Positions 51,176 to 60,336 of a stretch of 64,000 nucleotides of DNA are shown here, one piece after another (the first letter of the stretch is position 1; every line of letters begins with the position of its first letter). The notes under the pieces were generated by a model that was given only the letters and a program-made list of their open reading frames with translations, was not told the DNA's origin and searched no databases. The DNA comes from Nereida sp024640765. Its GTDB lineage: Bacteria; Pseudomonadota; Alphaproteobacteria; Rhodobacterales; Rhodobacteraceae. The translations under genes and the position numbers were made by a program. The stretch spans positions 62,001 through 126,000 of the forward strand of contig JAHEEK010000006.1 in NCBI GenBank assembly GCA_024640765.1, in the 5' to 3' direction.

Positions 51176-52153
51176 TTACCGCTCTTTCACATATGGTTCG
51201 CCGCCAGCCCGTGGGGGAATGGCTTTGCCCACAAATCCGGCCAAGATCACAACTGTCAAAATGTACGGTAATGCGTCAAGCAATTGGATTTGCACTTTGA
51301 ACCCAAACGCAGCGGTCAAAAGATCAGGACGCAAGGCAATCGCTTGTAGATAGCCAAACAACAGACACGCGGCCAATGCGTACCACGGACGCCACTTGGC
51401 AAAGATCAGCGCAGCAAGGGCGATGTAGCCACGGCCTGCGGTCATGTCTTTGACGAAACCAGCCTGTAGCGCGGTTGCCAAATAGGCACCCGCAAGCCCG
51501 CACAAGACACCGCAAATCAAGACTGCCGCATAGCGCAGACCAACAACGGAAACGCCTGCAGTATCGACCGCGGCGGGGTTCTCACCTACGGCGCGCAGGC
51601 GCAGGCCGAAGCGTGTGCGAAACAGGACCCACCAGGTCAGAGGCACCATTGCAATTGCCACATAAACCAACAAAGCGTGCCCGCCGATTAGGCTGGCGTA
51701 GATCGGTCCTGCAACGGGCACGGGCATGAAGGTTTCGGCGAATGGAAATTCAATTGGGTTGAACCGCGCAGCGCCCTCAAGCTGAGGAGTACGCCCGCCT
51801 TGTTTGAACCAGCTTTGCGCAATCAAAACGGTCATGCCAGCCGCGAGAAAATTGATTGCGACGCCAGAGATCAGTTGGTTGCCGCGGAATGTGATCGAGG
51901 CCAGCCCGTGGATGATCGACAAGGTGACTGAGGCCAAAATACCGGCCCCAAGGCCAAGCCACACAGAGCCTGTGTTGAAGCTGATCGCGGCAGAAAAGAA
52001 CGCGGCAATCAACATTTTGCCTTCAAGGCCGATATCAAAAATACCCGCGCGTTCGCTGAACAGTCCTGCAAGGCACGCCAACAACAAGGGCGTCGCCAAG
52101 CGGATTGATGTCTCAAGAACGGGGACGGAAAAGAGGTTCAGAAAATCCCACAT
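51176..52153 (-). CDS. ABC transporter permease, BMP/nucleoside type (NupQ-like)
   Basis: 325 residues, eight to nine membrane helices, BPD_transp_2 family. Contains RAGIFDIGLEGKMLIAAFFSAA and GLRLRAVGENPAAVDTAGVSVVGLRYAAVL, the EAA-like loop of sugar/nucleoside permeases. Its start overlaps the stop of the other permease by one base. Last gene of a four-gene importer operon. Confidence 0.92.
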   Translation of the reverse strand: MWDFLNLFSVPVLETSIRLATPLLLACLAGLFSERAGIFDIGLEGKMLIAAFFSAAISFNTGSVWLGLGAGILASVTLSIIHGLASITFRGNQLISGVAINFLAAGMTVLIAQSWFKQGGRTPQLEGAARFNPIEFPFAETFMPVPVAGPIYASLIGGHALLVYVAIAMVPLTWWVLFRTRFGLRLRAVGENPAAVDTAGVSVVGLRYAAVLICGVLCGLAGAYLATALQAGFVKDMTAGRGYIALAALIFAKWRPWYALAACLLFGYLQAIALRPDLLTAAFGFKVQIQLLDALPYILTVVILAGFVGKAIPPRAGGEPYVKER

Positions 52154-53250
52154 TATGCTGCTCCCTCTTTGCGCATCATCAAGAATATTTTCTCAAGGGG
52201 CATGCGGATCATGTTGTCGAGCGCCCCTGTGAACATGATGACCAGGGCCTGAATGACGATGATCAACTCACGGGGGATGTTCGTCCAAAGCGCCAGTTCT
52301 GCACCGCCTTGATACAAAAAGCCGAACAGGATCGCGGCAAGAAGCACCCCAAGCGGGTGACTGCGGCCCATCAATGCTACCGCGATGCCGATGAAACCTG
52401 CGCCTTCGACGCTGCCTAGCACGAGACGCTCTGCCTCGCCCATGACGTTGTTGATCGCCATGCAGCCCGCTAACGCGCCCGAGATGATCATTGAGATCAT
52501 GATAATTTTGGTGGGGCTGATACCTGCGTATTTCGCGGCGCTTTCGCTTTCGCCGTAGGCGCGAATTTCAAAGCCCAGACGGGTCCGCCAGATCAAGAAC
52601 CAAACGGCGACGCAGGCCAGCAAGCTTACGAAAAAGCTGACGTTTGCGGGTGCGCCACGGAACACTGGCTTTTCGCCCCAGCTGAACAAATCTTGGAAGG
52701 TCGGAAGGTGCGTGGTGGCTGCAAACTTGGCAGTTGCCGGATCCATCGCACCTGAAGGTTTGAGCATACCCACCAAGAGGTAGTTCAAAAGCGCTGCTGC
52801 AATGAAGTTGAACATGATTGTGGTGATAACAATGTGGCTGCCCCGCTTGGCCTGTAAATACGCAGGGATCGCGGCCCAAATTGCGGCAAAAGCAGCAGCG
52901 CCAATAATGGCAACTGGCAAAGCCAGCGCCCAGTGTGGGAACGGGATATAAAGACACACTAATGCTACGCCTAAACCGCCAAGCATGGCCTGTCCCTCAC
53001 CGCCAATGTTGAACATGCGCGCATGAAACGCGACCGATACGGCAAGGCCAGTGAAGATAAAGTTGGTCGCGTAGTAAAGTGTGTAGCCCCAGCCATATGT
53101 CGAGCCAATAGCGCCTTCGACCATCAGCTTTGCAGCCGCAACAGGGTCCTCACCAATGGCAAGGATCACAAGCGCCGACAGCACTGCGGCAAGAATGAGT
53201 GAAATAAGAGGGACCAGAACCGCGTCGGCCCACTTTGGGATCACATCCAT
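52153..53250 (-). CDS. ABC transporter permease, BMP/nucleoside type (NupP-like)
   Basis: 365 residues, BPD_transp_2 family. MFNIGGEGQAMLGGLGVALVCLYIPF and RLGFEIRAYGESESAAKYAGISPTKIIMISM are the family motifs, matching those in the second permease. The two form the transmembrane heterodimer of the importer. Close packing (3 bases after the ATPase gene). Confidence 0.92.
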   Translation of the reverse strand: MDVIPKWADAVLVPLISLILAAVLSALVILAIGEDPVAAAKLMVEGAIGSTYGWGYTLYYATNFIFTGLAVSVAFHARMFNIGGEGQAMLGGLGVALVCLYIPFPHWALALPVAIIGAAAFAAIWAAIPAYLQAKRGSHIVITTIMFNFIAAALLNYLLVGMLKPSGAMDPATAKFAATTHLPTFQDLFSWGEKPVFRGAPANVSFFVSLLACVAVWFLIWRTRLGFEIRAYGESESAAKYAGISPTKIIMISMIISGALAGCMAINNVMGEAERLVLGSVEGAGFIGIAVALMGRSHPLGVLLAAILFGFLYQGGAELALWTNIPRELIIVIQALVIMFTGALDNMIRMPLEKIFLMMRKEGAA

Positions 53251-53253
53251 GCT

Positions 53254-54825
53254 CTAGCCCTCCTGGTCTGCGGTTTGAGGCTGCGCGGCGGCGGCCTCAC
53301 GGGTCATGCCAGCCATCATCAGGCCCAGCTCTTTTTCATCGGTCTCATCGGGCAAACGTTCGCCCATTATTTGGCCGTCAAACATGACAGCAATCCGGTC
53401 AGATAATGCGAGGATTTCCTCCAACTCGACCGAGACCAGCAGGATCGCTTTACCTTGATCGCGCAGGGCGACGATTTGTTGGTGGATGAATTCAATGGCA
53501 CCAATGTCCACACCGCGTGTGGGTTGACCGATCAGCAATAAGTCCGGATTGCGCTCAATCTCGCGGGCCAGAACGATTTTTTGTTGGTTACCCCCCGAAA
53601 AAGATTTGGCCGCCAGCTTTGGATTGGGCGGGCGCACGTCAAAACGGCCCATCTTTTCTTCGGTGTCTTGGCGTAGTGCCGCGTTGTCCATCATCAGGCG
53701 GCTGCGGTTGTAGCGGTCATCGTGATGATACCCGAAGCCGGTGTTTTCCCACGCGGCAAAATTCATAATCAGACCTTCGCGTTGCCTGTCTTCGGGCACG
53801 TGCGCAATGCCCCGTGCGCGCCGTGATTGTCCGTCTGAATGGCGTCCTGTCAGATCAATCTCAGTGCCGTTCAGTTTGACTGACCCTTCGCCGGATTGGA
53901 TGCCGCCCAAGACTTCAAGCAACTCTGACTGTCCGTTACCAGCCACGCCAGCAATGCCCAATACTTCGCCTGCGCGCACAGTCAAATCAATGCCCTTAAG
54001 GCGGTGAACGCCTTTGTCATCTGTAACGTTAAGGCCTTTTACTTCAAGGACAGCCTCGCGCGGTGTTGCGGGTGTTTTATCAACGCGCAGCAACACTTTG
54101 CGGCCTACCATCAACTCGGCCAGCTGTTGTGGGCTTGTCTCAGATGTCTTGACCGTGGCGGTCATTTCACCGCGCCGCATCACGCTGACGGTATCGGTGA
54201 CATCCATAATTTCACGCAGCTTGTGGGTGATGAGGATAATCGTTTTCCCCTCGGCCTTCAGGCGCTGCAGGATGCGGAAAAGCTGATCTGCCTCTGCGGG
54301 GGTTAGCACGCCCGTTGGCTCATCAAGGATCAAAATGTCCGCTTGCCGGTAAAGCGCCTTAAGGATTTCAACGCGCTGCTGCATTCCCACGCCGATTTCT
54401 TCAATCAAGGCATCAGGATCCACGTTCAACCCGTATTCATCCGCAAGGTTGATCAGCTCTTTGCGCGCCTTACGCAGTGACGGGCCAAGGCTCCAGCCAT
54501 CTTCCGCGCCCAATACGACATTCTCAAGAACTGTAAAATTTTCAACCAGTTTGAAGTGCTGGAACACCATCCCAATGCCTGCGGCAATCGCGGCTTGGCT
54601 GTCAGGGATTTCTGTTTTTCGGCCGCTGATGAAAACCTCGCCTTTGTCGGCTTTGTAAAAGCCGTAAAGGATGCTCATAAGGGTTGATTTGCCTGCGCCA
54701 TTTTCACCGATAATCCCATGGATTGTGCCGGGCATTACGCGAATTGAAATGTCTTTGTTGGCTTGCACCGGTCCAAAGGCTTTCGAGATGCCCTTAAGTT
54801 CGATGGCGGGAGCAATATCAGTCAT
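53254..54825 (-). CDS. ABC transporter ATP-binding protein, dual domain, nucleoside type
   Basis: 523 residues with two ATPase modules. The first has Walker A GENGAGKST near residue 40, signature VGMQQRVEILKALY and Walker B ILILDEPTGVLTP. The second is degenerate: GVAGNGQSELLEVLGG replaces a standard Walker A, signature FSGGNQQKIVLAREI, LLIGQPTRGVD. This is normal for the sugar/nucleoside subfamily. Encoded between the receptor and the permeases. Confidence 0.94.
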   Translation of the reverse strand: MTDIAPAIELKGISKAFGPVQANKDISIRVMPGTIHGIIGENGAGKSTLMSILYGFYKADKGEVFISGRKTEIPDSQAAIAAGIGMVFQHFKLVENFTVLENVVLGAEDGWSLGPSLRKARKELINLADEYGLNVDPDALIEEIGVGMQQRVEILKALYRQADILILDEPTGVLTPAEADQLFRILQRLKAEGKTIILITHKLREIMDVTDTVSVMRRGEMTATVKTSETSPQQLAELMVGRKVLLRVDKTPATPREAVLEVKGLNVTDDKGVHRLKGIDLTVRAGEVLGIAGVAGNGQSELLEVLGGIQSGEGSVKLNGTEIDLTGRHSDGQSRRARGIAHVPEDRQREGLIMNFAAWENTGFGYHHDDRYNRSRLMMDNAALRQDTEEKMGRFDVRPPNPKLAAKSFSGGNQQKIVLAREIERNPDLLLIGQPTRGVDIGAIEFIHQQIVALRDQGKAILLVSVELEEILALSDRIAVMFDGQIMGERLPDETDEKELGLMMAGMTREAAAAQPQTADQEG

Positions 54826-54859
54826 CAGAAATGAACGCCTGCGTTGTCTGAATAGGAAA

Positions 54860-54889
54860 GGGCCGCGCAGATTATCTTCCGCGCGGCCC
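54860..54889 (-). terminator. Hairpin between the receptor gene and the ATPase gene
   Basis: GGGCCGCGC (54860-54868) pairs with GCGCGGCCC (54881-54889), 9 perfect pairs, 12-base loop. No long T-run follows, so it more likely stabilises the receptor message or partly stops polymerase. Confidence 0.6.
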
Positions 54890-54904
54890 GATGGGTGTTA
54901 CGTC

Positions 54905-55900
54905 TTAGAAGTCCAGCGCAGGGCAGGATTCGTCTGACATGTAGTCATGCACTTTGATGTCGCCGCTGATGATTTTGTCAGCCGCTGCATATGTCTCAGA
55001 CAGCATCGCGTATGTTACGAGACCTTCGTTGTTCTCATCGAGCGCAACGCCAACACCGCGGTTTGACAGGTCCATGACATTGAAGCCTGTTTCCATGTCT
55101 GTGCCGTCAAGCATCGCTTTGTAGACAGCATTGTCCACGCGCTTGAGCATTGATGTAAGAACTTTTCCTGGGTGCAGGTAGTTTTGGTTGCTGTCCACGC
55201 CGATAGACAAAATGCCTTCGTCAGCTGCGGTCTGCAGAACACCAAGACCGGTGCCGCCTGCCGCTGCATAAACAACGTCAGAACCTTGGCTGATTTGCGC
55301 TTTGGTCAGCTCGGAACCTTTCACCGGATCGTTCCACGCCGCCCCAGTTGTGCCGGTCATGTTGGAGATCACTGTGATGTCAGCGTTTGCTGCTTTTGCG
55401 CCTTGCGCATAGCCACACGCAAAGCGGCGGATCAGCGGAATGTCCATGCCACCGATGAATGAAACTGTGCCAGTTTCAGATGCGTTCGCCGCCATGATGC
55501 CCGCAAGGTATGAACCTTCGTGCTCATTGAATACAACAGAGCGAACGTTTGGCTGGTCTACAACCATGTCGATGATCGTGAACTTTGTGTCAGGATAGTC
55601 AGGTGCAACTTCGCTTAGTGCTGAGCCGAACGCAAAACCTGCCATGACGATTGGGTTGGCACCGGATTCCGCAAAGCGGCGCAGAGCTTGCTCGCGCTGT
55701 GCGTCTGACTGCAATTCGATCTCTTTGAAAGTGCCACCAGTTTCTTCGGCCCAACGTGATGCGCCATTGAACGCAGCTTCGTTGAACGATTTGTCGAACT
55801 TGCCGCCCAAATCGAAGATGATCGCAGGATCAGCAACAGCAGCAGTTGCGGTCAGAGCAAGACCAGTTGCGGCGCTCATCAGTTTCGTCATGATTGTCAT
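54905..55900 (-). CDS. BMP-family substrate-binding lipoprotein-like protein of a nucleoside importer
   Basis: 331 residues, Sec signal peptide (MTIMTKLMSAATGLALTATAAVA). BMP/PnrA family: IIFDLGGKFDKSFNEAAFNGASRWA binds the ligand, then FIGGMDIPLIRRFACGYAQGAKAANAD and VYAAAGGTGLGVLQTAADEGILSIGVDSNQN. No lipobox in the signal peptide, so soluble periplasmic. Start at 55900 has GGGGAGA upstream. Ligand is probably a purine nucleoside by family. Confidence 0.93.
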   Translation of the reverse strand: MTIMTKLMSAATGLALTATAAVADPAIIFDLGGKFDKSFNEAAFNGASRWAEETGGTFKEIELQSDAQREQALRRFAESGANPIVMAGFAFGSALSEVAPDYPDTKFTIIDMVVDQPNVRSVVFNEHEGSYLAGIMAANASETGTVSFIGGMDIPLIRRFACGYAQGAKAANADITVISNMTGTTGAAWNDPVKGSELTKAQISQGSDVVYAAAGGTGLGVLQTAADEGILSIGVDSNQNYLHPGKVLTSMLKRVDNAVYKAMLDGTDMETGFNVMDLSNRGVGVALDENNEGLVTYAMLSETYAAADKIISGDIKVHDYMSDESCPALDF

Positions 55901-56100
55901 GAGTATCTCCCCAAGGATTTCTAAATCGAGACGAGGCACGCCAAATCGTAGATTTCATTGTCGCCCTCGCAGAGCGCAGGCCATGCCGAATTGGCAACCC
56001 ACACCCTGATGGGCGACAGTAAGCGGCAGGGCGCGCGGGGGGTCAAGTGCGATTCATATTTCCGTAACGTGTAGCCGTAGTTAGCGCATAAAAATGTGCG

Positions 56101-56550
56101 TTAAATAGGCAATTTACGCTGCATTACGATAGCATCGAGAGCCTCACCACCAGATGTTGGGGTGTAGTAGGCTTTGCGGCGGCCAACATGCAGATAGCCG
56201 AGGCTTTCATACAGCGCCAACGCGCCTAGATTCGGTGCAGCCACTTCAAGAAATATCTGCACTGAGCCGCGCGTTTGTAATTGAGAATGAAGGCAGTCCA
56301 TTACGGCTTTGGCGCGACCTTGTCGCTGGTGATCTGGATGGGTCGCGATGGTCAAAAGTTCCGCCTCATCTGCGATGACCCGAGAGAGGACAAAACACTG
56401 CGCGTCGCCGACCACAAAACAACTGTGGCTTTCAATCAGGTCAGAAAACTCATGTGCCGACCACGGACGGGTTAACTTAAAAGCCGCGGCGTGCGTTTGG
56501 GCCATAGCCTCTGGCGTAAGTTGGGTTTTGGGGGATGCAGGCGTCGTCAT
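56101..56550 (-). CDS. rimI: Ribosomal-protein-alanine N-acetyltransferase (GNAT)
   Basis: 149 residues, GNAT fold. Acetyl-CoA site LLTIATHPDHQRQGRAKAVMDCL, then FLEVAAPNLGALALYESLGYLHVGRRKAYY. Acetylates the N-terminal alanine of ribosomal protein S18 by family. It is 3 bases after tsaB, the frequent neighbour of rimI, supporting the call. Confidence 0.9.
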   Translation of the reverse strand: MTTPASPKTQLTPEAMAQTHAAAFKLTRPWSAHEFSDLIESHSCFVVGDAQCFVLSRVIADEAELLTIATHPDHQRQGRAKAVMDCLHSQLQTRGSVQIFLEVAAPNLGALALYESLGYLHVGRRKAYYTPTSGGEALDAIVMQRKLPI

Positions 56551-56553
56551 TGC

Positions 56554-57138
56554 CTATGCCAAAATACGCGGGGGCGTGTCTCGTGAGGGGGCGGCATCCG
56601 CTGGGCGCATATAAAATGGCTTCGGCGGGGCGTCTTGGGGCGATTTTGCAGCGGCAAGCTTTGCGATGGCCACAGCTATTTGATCCGCTGCAGTCTGCGC
56701 CGTAACAGTCGCGATTCCATCTGGGTTCGCGCTTTCGGCATCCGCGAAAACTGGTTCTGTTGGATCTGTGCCAAAGCGCTGGGCGTAGACGTTGCCTCGC
56801 TTTGCGTCCACAAGCGACACAACTGGCTGTGGGGCATCCAATGCGTAGGCTTCAAGCGCGGTCACACCAATTGCGGGAACTCCAAGGGAAAAAGCCAAAC
56901 CGCGCGCTGCAGAAACGGAAATGCGAATGCCCGTGAAATTTCCGGGCCCTGTTCCCACGCCTATGCGGGTGATGTCGGCATAGGTCGCGCCTGCCTTTGC
57001 AAGCGCGTCCTCAATCTTGGGAAATAGCTGTTCGGCTTGGCCTTTTGCCATTTCGTCGAACGAGGCGGCACAAACAGTATCGCCGCCCAAAACGCAGACG
57101 GCGATATGTGGGCCAGAGGTGTCGAAGGCGAGGATCAC
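56554..57138 (-). CDS. tsaB: tRNA threonylcarbamoyladenosine biosynthesis protein TsaB
   Basis: 194 residues from the GTG at 57138 (VILAFDTSGPHIAVCVL), which overlaps the nfu stop (GTGA); longer in-frame forms lie within nfu. ASKHA-type fold with GVGTGPGNFTGIRISVSAARGLAFSLG, the TsaB hallmark. Acts with TsaD and TsaE to make t6A at position 37 of ANN-reading tRNAs. Confidence 0.93.
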   Translation of the reverse strand: MILAFDTSGPHIAVCVLGGDTVCAASFDEMAKGQAEQLFPKIEDALAKAGATYADITRIGVGTGPGNFTGIRISVSAARGLAFSLGVPAIGVTALEAYALDAPQPVVSLVDAKRGNVYAQRFGTDPTEPVFADAESANPDGIATVTAQTAADQIAVAIAKLAAAKSPQDAPPKPFYMRPADAAPSRDTPPRILA

Positions 57139-57695
57139 GCGGCGACTGGGCGCACTTCGATCACCTCGGGGATGTAGTGGCGCAACAAGTTCTCGATACC
57201 CATTTTGAGCGTCAGCGTGGATGATGGACACCCCGCGCAAGCACCTTGCATGTGCAGATATACGATGCCGCGGTCAAAGCCGTGGAACGTAATATCACCA
57301 CCATCTTGGGCAACTGCCGGACGCACGCGCGTGTCGAGAATTTCCTTAATCTGGCCAACAATCTCGCCGTCTTCGCCGGTGTGTTCAGCGTGACCGGACG
57401 AGGTGTTTTCGCCTTCCATAACGGGTTGACCGGACTGGAAATGCTCCATGATCGCGCCAAGAAGGGCTGGTTTCAGGTGATCCCATTCGGCGTCATCGGC
57501 TTTGGTCACTGTCACAAAGTCCAGACCGAAGAACACTGCTGTTACACCTTGCACCGCGAAAAGACGCGTGGCCAACGGCGATGAGGCCGCGGCTTCTGGG
57601 GTCGTGAAATCTGCCGTACCCATGTCGAGCACTTCTTGTCCCGGGAGGAACTTCAATGTGGCAGGGTTTGGCGTGGACTCGGTTTGAATGAACAT
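57135..57695 (-). CDS. nfu: NfuA/NifU-type iron-sulfur carrier
   Basis: 186 residues. N-terminal Nfu_N domain (MFIQTESTPNPATLKFLPGQ, VTAVFFGLDFVTVTK) and C-terminal NifU domain with the cluster-binding CAGC in HMQGACAGCPSS near residue 155. Delivers Fe-S clusters to target enzymes. AAGGAGA precedes the start. It heads nfu-tsaB-rimI, an operon order common in Rhodobacterales. Confidence 0.95.
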   Translation of the reverse strand: MFIQTESTPNPATLKFLPGQEVLDMGTADFTTPEAAASSPLATRLFAVQGVTAVFFGLDFVTVTKADDAEWDHLKPALLGAIMEHFQSGQPVMEGENTSSGHAEHTGEDGEIVGQIKEILDTRVRPAVAQDGGDITFHGFDRGIVYLHMQGACAGCPSSTLTLKMGIENLLRHYIPEVIEVRPVAA

Positions 57696-57773
57696 CGGAA
57701 AGGTCTCCTTTGCATCAGATATGCGATCGCTGCGCCATTTAGTCAATAGTTTAGAATGGTTCTAAAATGTAAT

Positions 57774-58229
57774 TTAGGTGATCGCTTCCAGCTTTTCTTT
57801 GCTGATGTCGCCGGGAACAATCGTCATTGGCACGGGAAGTGCGCCTGCGTTTTTGGTCATTTGCGTGACAAGCGGGCCAGGTCCTTTTTTGTCTGTAGCC
57901 GCGCCCAACACCAAAATACCAACTTCTGGATCATCCATAATCTGTTGTACGATCTCCTCAGACGGGCGGCCTTCACGGATCACCAATTCTGGCTCGATCG
58001 AGAGTTTGTCGCGCATCCATTTGGCGTAGACCTCAAAATGCACTTCGATCCGCTCGCGGGCTTCGGCGCGCATGATGTCGGCAACGCCGATCCAGTGGTT
58101 GAACTCCTCTGGTGGAATGACCGAGAGGATTTCCACGCCGCCGCCAGTTTTGGACGCACGCATGGCTGCAAACCGCATCGCATTGAGGCATTCGCGGCTG
58201 TCGTCCAAGACAACAAGGAACTTACGCAT
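57774..58229 (-). CDS. Universal stress protein (UspA family)
   Basis: 151 residues. FLVVLDDSRECLNAMRFAAMRA at the N-terminus and the C-terminal nucleotide-binding LVLGAATDKKGPGPLV, a variant of the G-2x-G-9x-G(S/T) motif. Role in stress survival is known only in general terms. Separated from nfu by 78 bases. Confidence 0.9.
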   Translation of the reverse strand: MRKFLVVLDDSRECLNAMRFAAMRASKTGGGVEILSVIPPEEFNHWIGVADIMRAEARERIEVHFEVYAKWMRDKLSIEPELVIREGRPSEEIVQQIMDDPEVGILVLGAATDKKGPGPLVTQMTKNAGALPVPMTIVPGDISKEKLEAIT

Positions 58230-58306
58230 AATTTTTCCCCTCCCTCGGGATGCTAACCGATGCGATCATGACCGCAGTGCACGGCGCTGGCAATCGAAAG
58301 ATGTGA

Positions 58307-58525
58307 CTATTTGTAATGCGCGCGCCTATCTCCAAAGGTGCGTACCCTTTTTCGCCACGTGCGGTAGCTGGATGTTTTGAGATTTGAACGCATCAGCGCT
58401 TTGACCTCTTTGTCCTTCAGGCCGTATTCGCGTTCGATATCGGCGAATGCAGTGTGATCGGAGAGGGCCATTTCAATGATGGCGCTGATGTCGGCTTCGG
58501 AAAGGTCTGTCATGAAGCCTGACAT
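58307..58525 (-). CDS. TIGR03643 family protein
   Basis: About 72 residues. LSEADISAIIEMALSDHTAFADIEREYGLKDKEVKALMR and NLKTSSYRTWRKRV match TIGR03643, a short helical domain reminiscent of transposase/repressor helix-turn-helix folds but of unknown role. Start at 58525 or at 58513 (MTDLSEAD); neither ribosome site is strong. It follows trpS on the same strand with 37 bases between. Confidence 0.82.
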   Translation of the reverse strand: MSGFMTDLSEADISAIIEMALSDHTAFADIEREYGLKDKEVKALMRSNLKTSSYRTWRKRVRTFGDRRAHYK

Positions 58526-58562
58526 AACGCGCCTGTTCCATGTGCCAAGGGTGTGGCGTGCG

Positions 58563-59582
58563 TTAGCGGACCATCCCCACAATTTCGAGTGTTTTTGCAA
58601 GAATTGGCGCTGCAATCTCGCGGCCCCGTTCCGCACCTCGGGCCAGAATGCGGTCGATCTCGGCTTGGTCTTCCATCAATCGCGACATTTCAGTGCCAAT
58701 GGGGGCAAGCTTTTCAACAGCCAGATCTGCAAGGACTGGCTTGAACGTGCCAAATTGAGAGCCAGCATGCTGGTCCAGCACTTGTTGTGGAGTGATTTCG
58801 GCCAAAGCGGCATAGATGTTCACAAGATTGCGCGCATCTGGGCGCTCGTCCAACCCATCAAGCGCTTCGGGAAGCGGTTCAGGATCTGTTTTGGCCTTGC
58901 GGATCTTTTTGGCAATCGCGTCAGCGGTGTCTGTCATGTTGATCCGGCTCAGATCAGACGGGTCAGACTTTGACATTTTCTTGGTGCCATCGCGCAATGA
59001 CATCACACGGGTGGCCGCCCCTTCAATCACCGGTTCGGTGATTGGGAAAAAGTCGACGCCGTAGTCGTGGTTAAACTTGGCGGCAATGTCGCGGGTCAGC
59101 TCAAGGTGTTGTTTTTGATCTTCGCCCACGGGCACGTGCGTGGCGTGATAAACTAGGATATCTGCGGCCATCAGGGCAGGGTAGGCAAACAACCCAAGCG
59201 AGGCTTGTTCTGCGTTTTTGCCCGCCTTGTCTTTCCACTGGGTCATGCGGCCCATCCAGCCCATGCGCGCCACACAATTGAAAATCCATCCCAGTTGCGC
59301 GTGCTCGGGAACTTGGGATTGATTGAACAAAACAGATTTTTCGGGATCAATGCCGCTGGCGATGAAGCCTGCGCAAAGCTCGCGTGTGTTATGAGCAAGA
59401 TCTTTAGGGTCTTGGGCGACAGTGATCGCGTGCAAATCCACCATGCAGTAAATCGTTTCGTGGGTGCCGGCGTCTTGCATGTCCACAAAGCGTTTCATCG
59501 CGCCAAGGTAGTTGCCAAGGGTCAACCCACCAGATGGCTGGATGCCGGAAAAGACGCGTGGGGTGAACTGTGACGTGCTCAT
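58563..59582 (-). CDS. trpS: Tryptophanyl-tRNA synthetase
   Basis: 339 residues, class I synthetase. FSGIQPSGGLTLGNYLGAM holds the HIGH-like site (here TLGN, usual for TrpRS), and KKMSKSDPSD is the KMSKS loop near residue 195. Start at 59582 (MSTSQFTPRV) with GATGGA 10-15 bases upstream; ATG 59591 is an alternative. The 5' region faces the rhomboid gene on the other strand, with about 75 bases for both promoters. Confidence 0.96.
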   Translation of the reverse strand: MSTSQFTPRVFSGIQPSGGLTLGNYLGAMKRFVDMQDAGTHETIYCMVDLHAITVAQDPKDLAHNTRELCAGFIASGIDPEKSVLFNQSQVPEHAQLGWIFNCVARMGWMGRMTQWKDKAGKNAEQASLGLFAYPALMAADILVYHATHVPVGEDQKQHLELTRDIAAKFNHDYGVDFFPITEPVIEGAATRVMSLRDGTKKMSKSDPSDLSRINMTDTADAIAKKIRKAKTDPEPLPEALDGLDERPDARNLVNIYAALAEITPQQVLDQHAGSQFGTFKPVLADLAVEKLAPIGTEMSRLMEDQAEIDRILARGAERGREIAAPILAKTLEIVGMVR

Positions 59583-59657
59583 GACTGACATTCCATCTGG
59601 TGCAAAACTGTCGCAGCGATTACCTATGACACAGCAATCCGTCAAGGAGCCGACAAG

Positions 59658-60335
59658 ATGAACCAACAACCCGTTGTCCACCCTCTGCACCCCGTTGTGC
59701 TTTTACTTACTGCGGGATTTGTGATCCCCGAGTTGATGTTCGCGCTTGGGGGGACTGGTTTTGTAGGTGGCCCCGAGGCGTCAGGTTGGCGGCTGGCTGC
59801 GATCCAAGACTATGGCTTTTACGGCCAGATCATAGATGATGGTCTTGAGCGCGGAATTTGGACGCTGGACCGATTGAAGCGGTTTCTTACTTACCCCTTT
59901 GTGCACCTTTCCCTGACGCAGGCCCTCTTTGCGGGGGTGTTCGTGTTGGCGCTTGGCAAAACTGTGTCTGATGCGTTCGGCGGTGTTGCGGCGTTTTTGG
60001 TGTTCTTCGTCTCCTCCATCGTGGGTGCTTTGGCTTTTGGGTTGGCATTTGATGATCCGTCGCCACTGGTGGGGGGCTATCCCGGTGCGTACGGTCTTAT
60101 TGGCGCATTCACGTATTTATTAGCCGCACAGCTTGCGGCGCGCGGCGAGCCACAAGTGCGCGCGTTCATGTTGATCGGGTTCTTGCTGGGCATTCAGCTG
60201 CTTTTTGCCTTGTTGCTTGGGTCTAACAGCACTTGGATCGCGGATGCAGTTGGCTTTGCGGCAGGTTTTTTGCTTAGCGGAATTGTGCGCCCCGGTGGCT
60301 GGGCTGGCATTTTGGCACGCATTCGCCGCAACTGA
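59658..60335 (+). CDS. Rhomboid-like membrane protein lacking the catalytic residues
   Basis: 225 residues with six predicted membrane helices in the rhomboid order. The L1 region ends in RFLTYPFVHLSLTQALFAG, matching the family. The active-site strand reads GGYPGAYGLIGAF (about 139-151) where rhomboid proteases have GASGAxxGLxGA, so the serine is replaced by Pro142. The last helix reads WIADAVGFAAGF, with Asp196 where the catalytic His is expected. Both dyad residues are missing, making it a pseudoprotease like iRhoms or derlins. Confidence 0.88.
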   Translation: MNQQPVVHPLHPVVLLLTAGFVIPELMFALGGTGFVGGPEASGWRLAAIQDYGFYGQIIDDGLERGIWTLDRLKRFLTYPFVHLSLTQALFAGVFVLALGKTVSDAFGGVAAFLVFFVSSIVGALAFGLAFDDPSPLVGGYPGAYGLIGAFTYLLAAQLAARGEPQVRAFMLIGFLLGIQLLFALLLGSNSTWIADAVGFAAGFLLSGIVRPGGWAGILARIRRN

Positions 60336-60336
60336 T

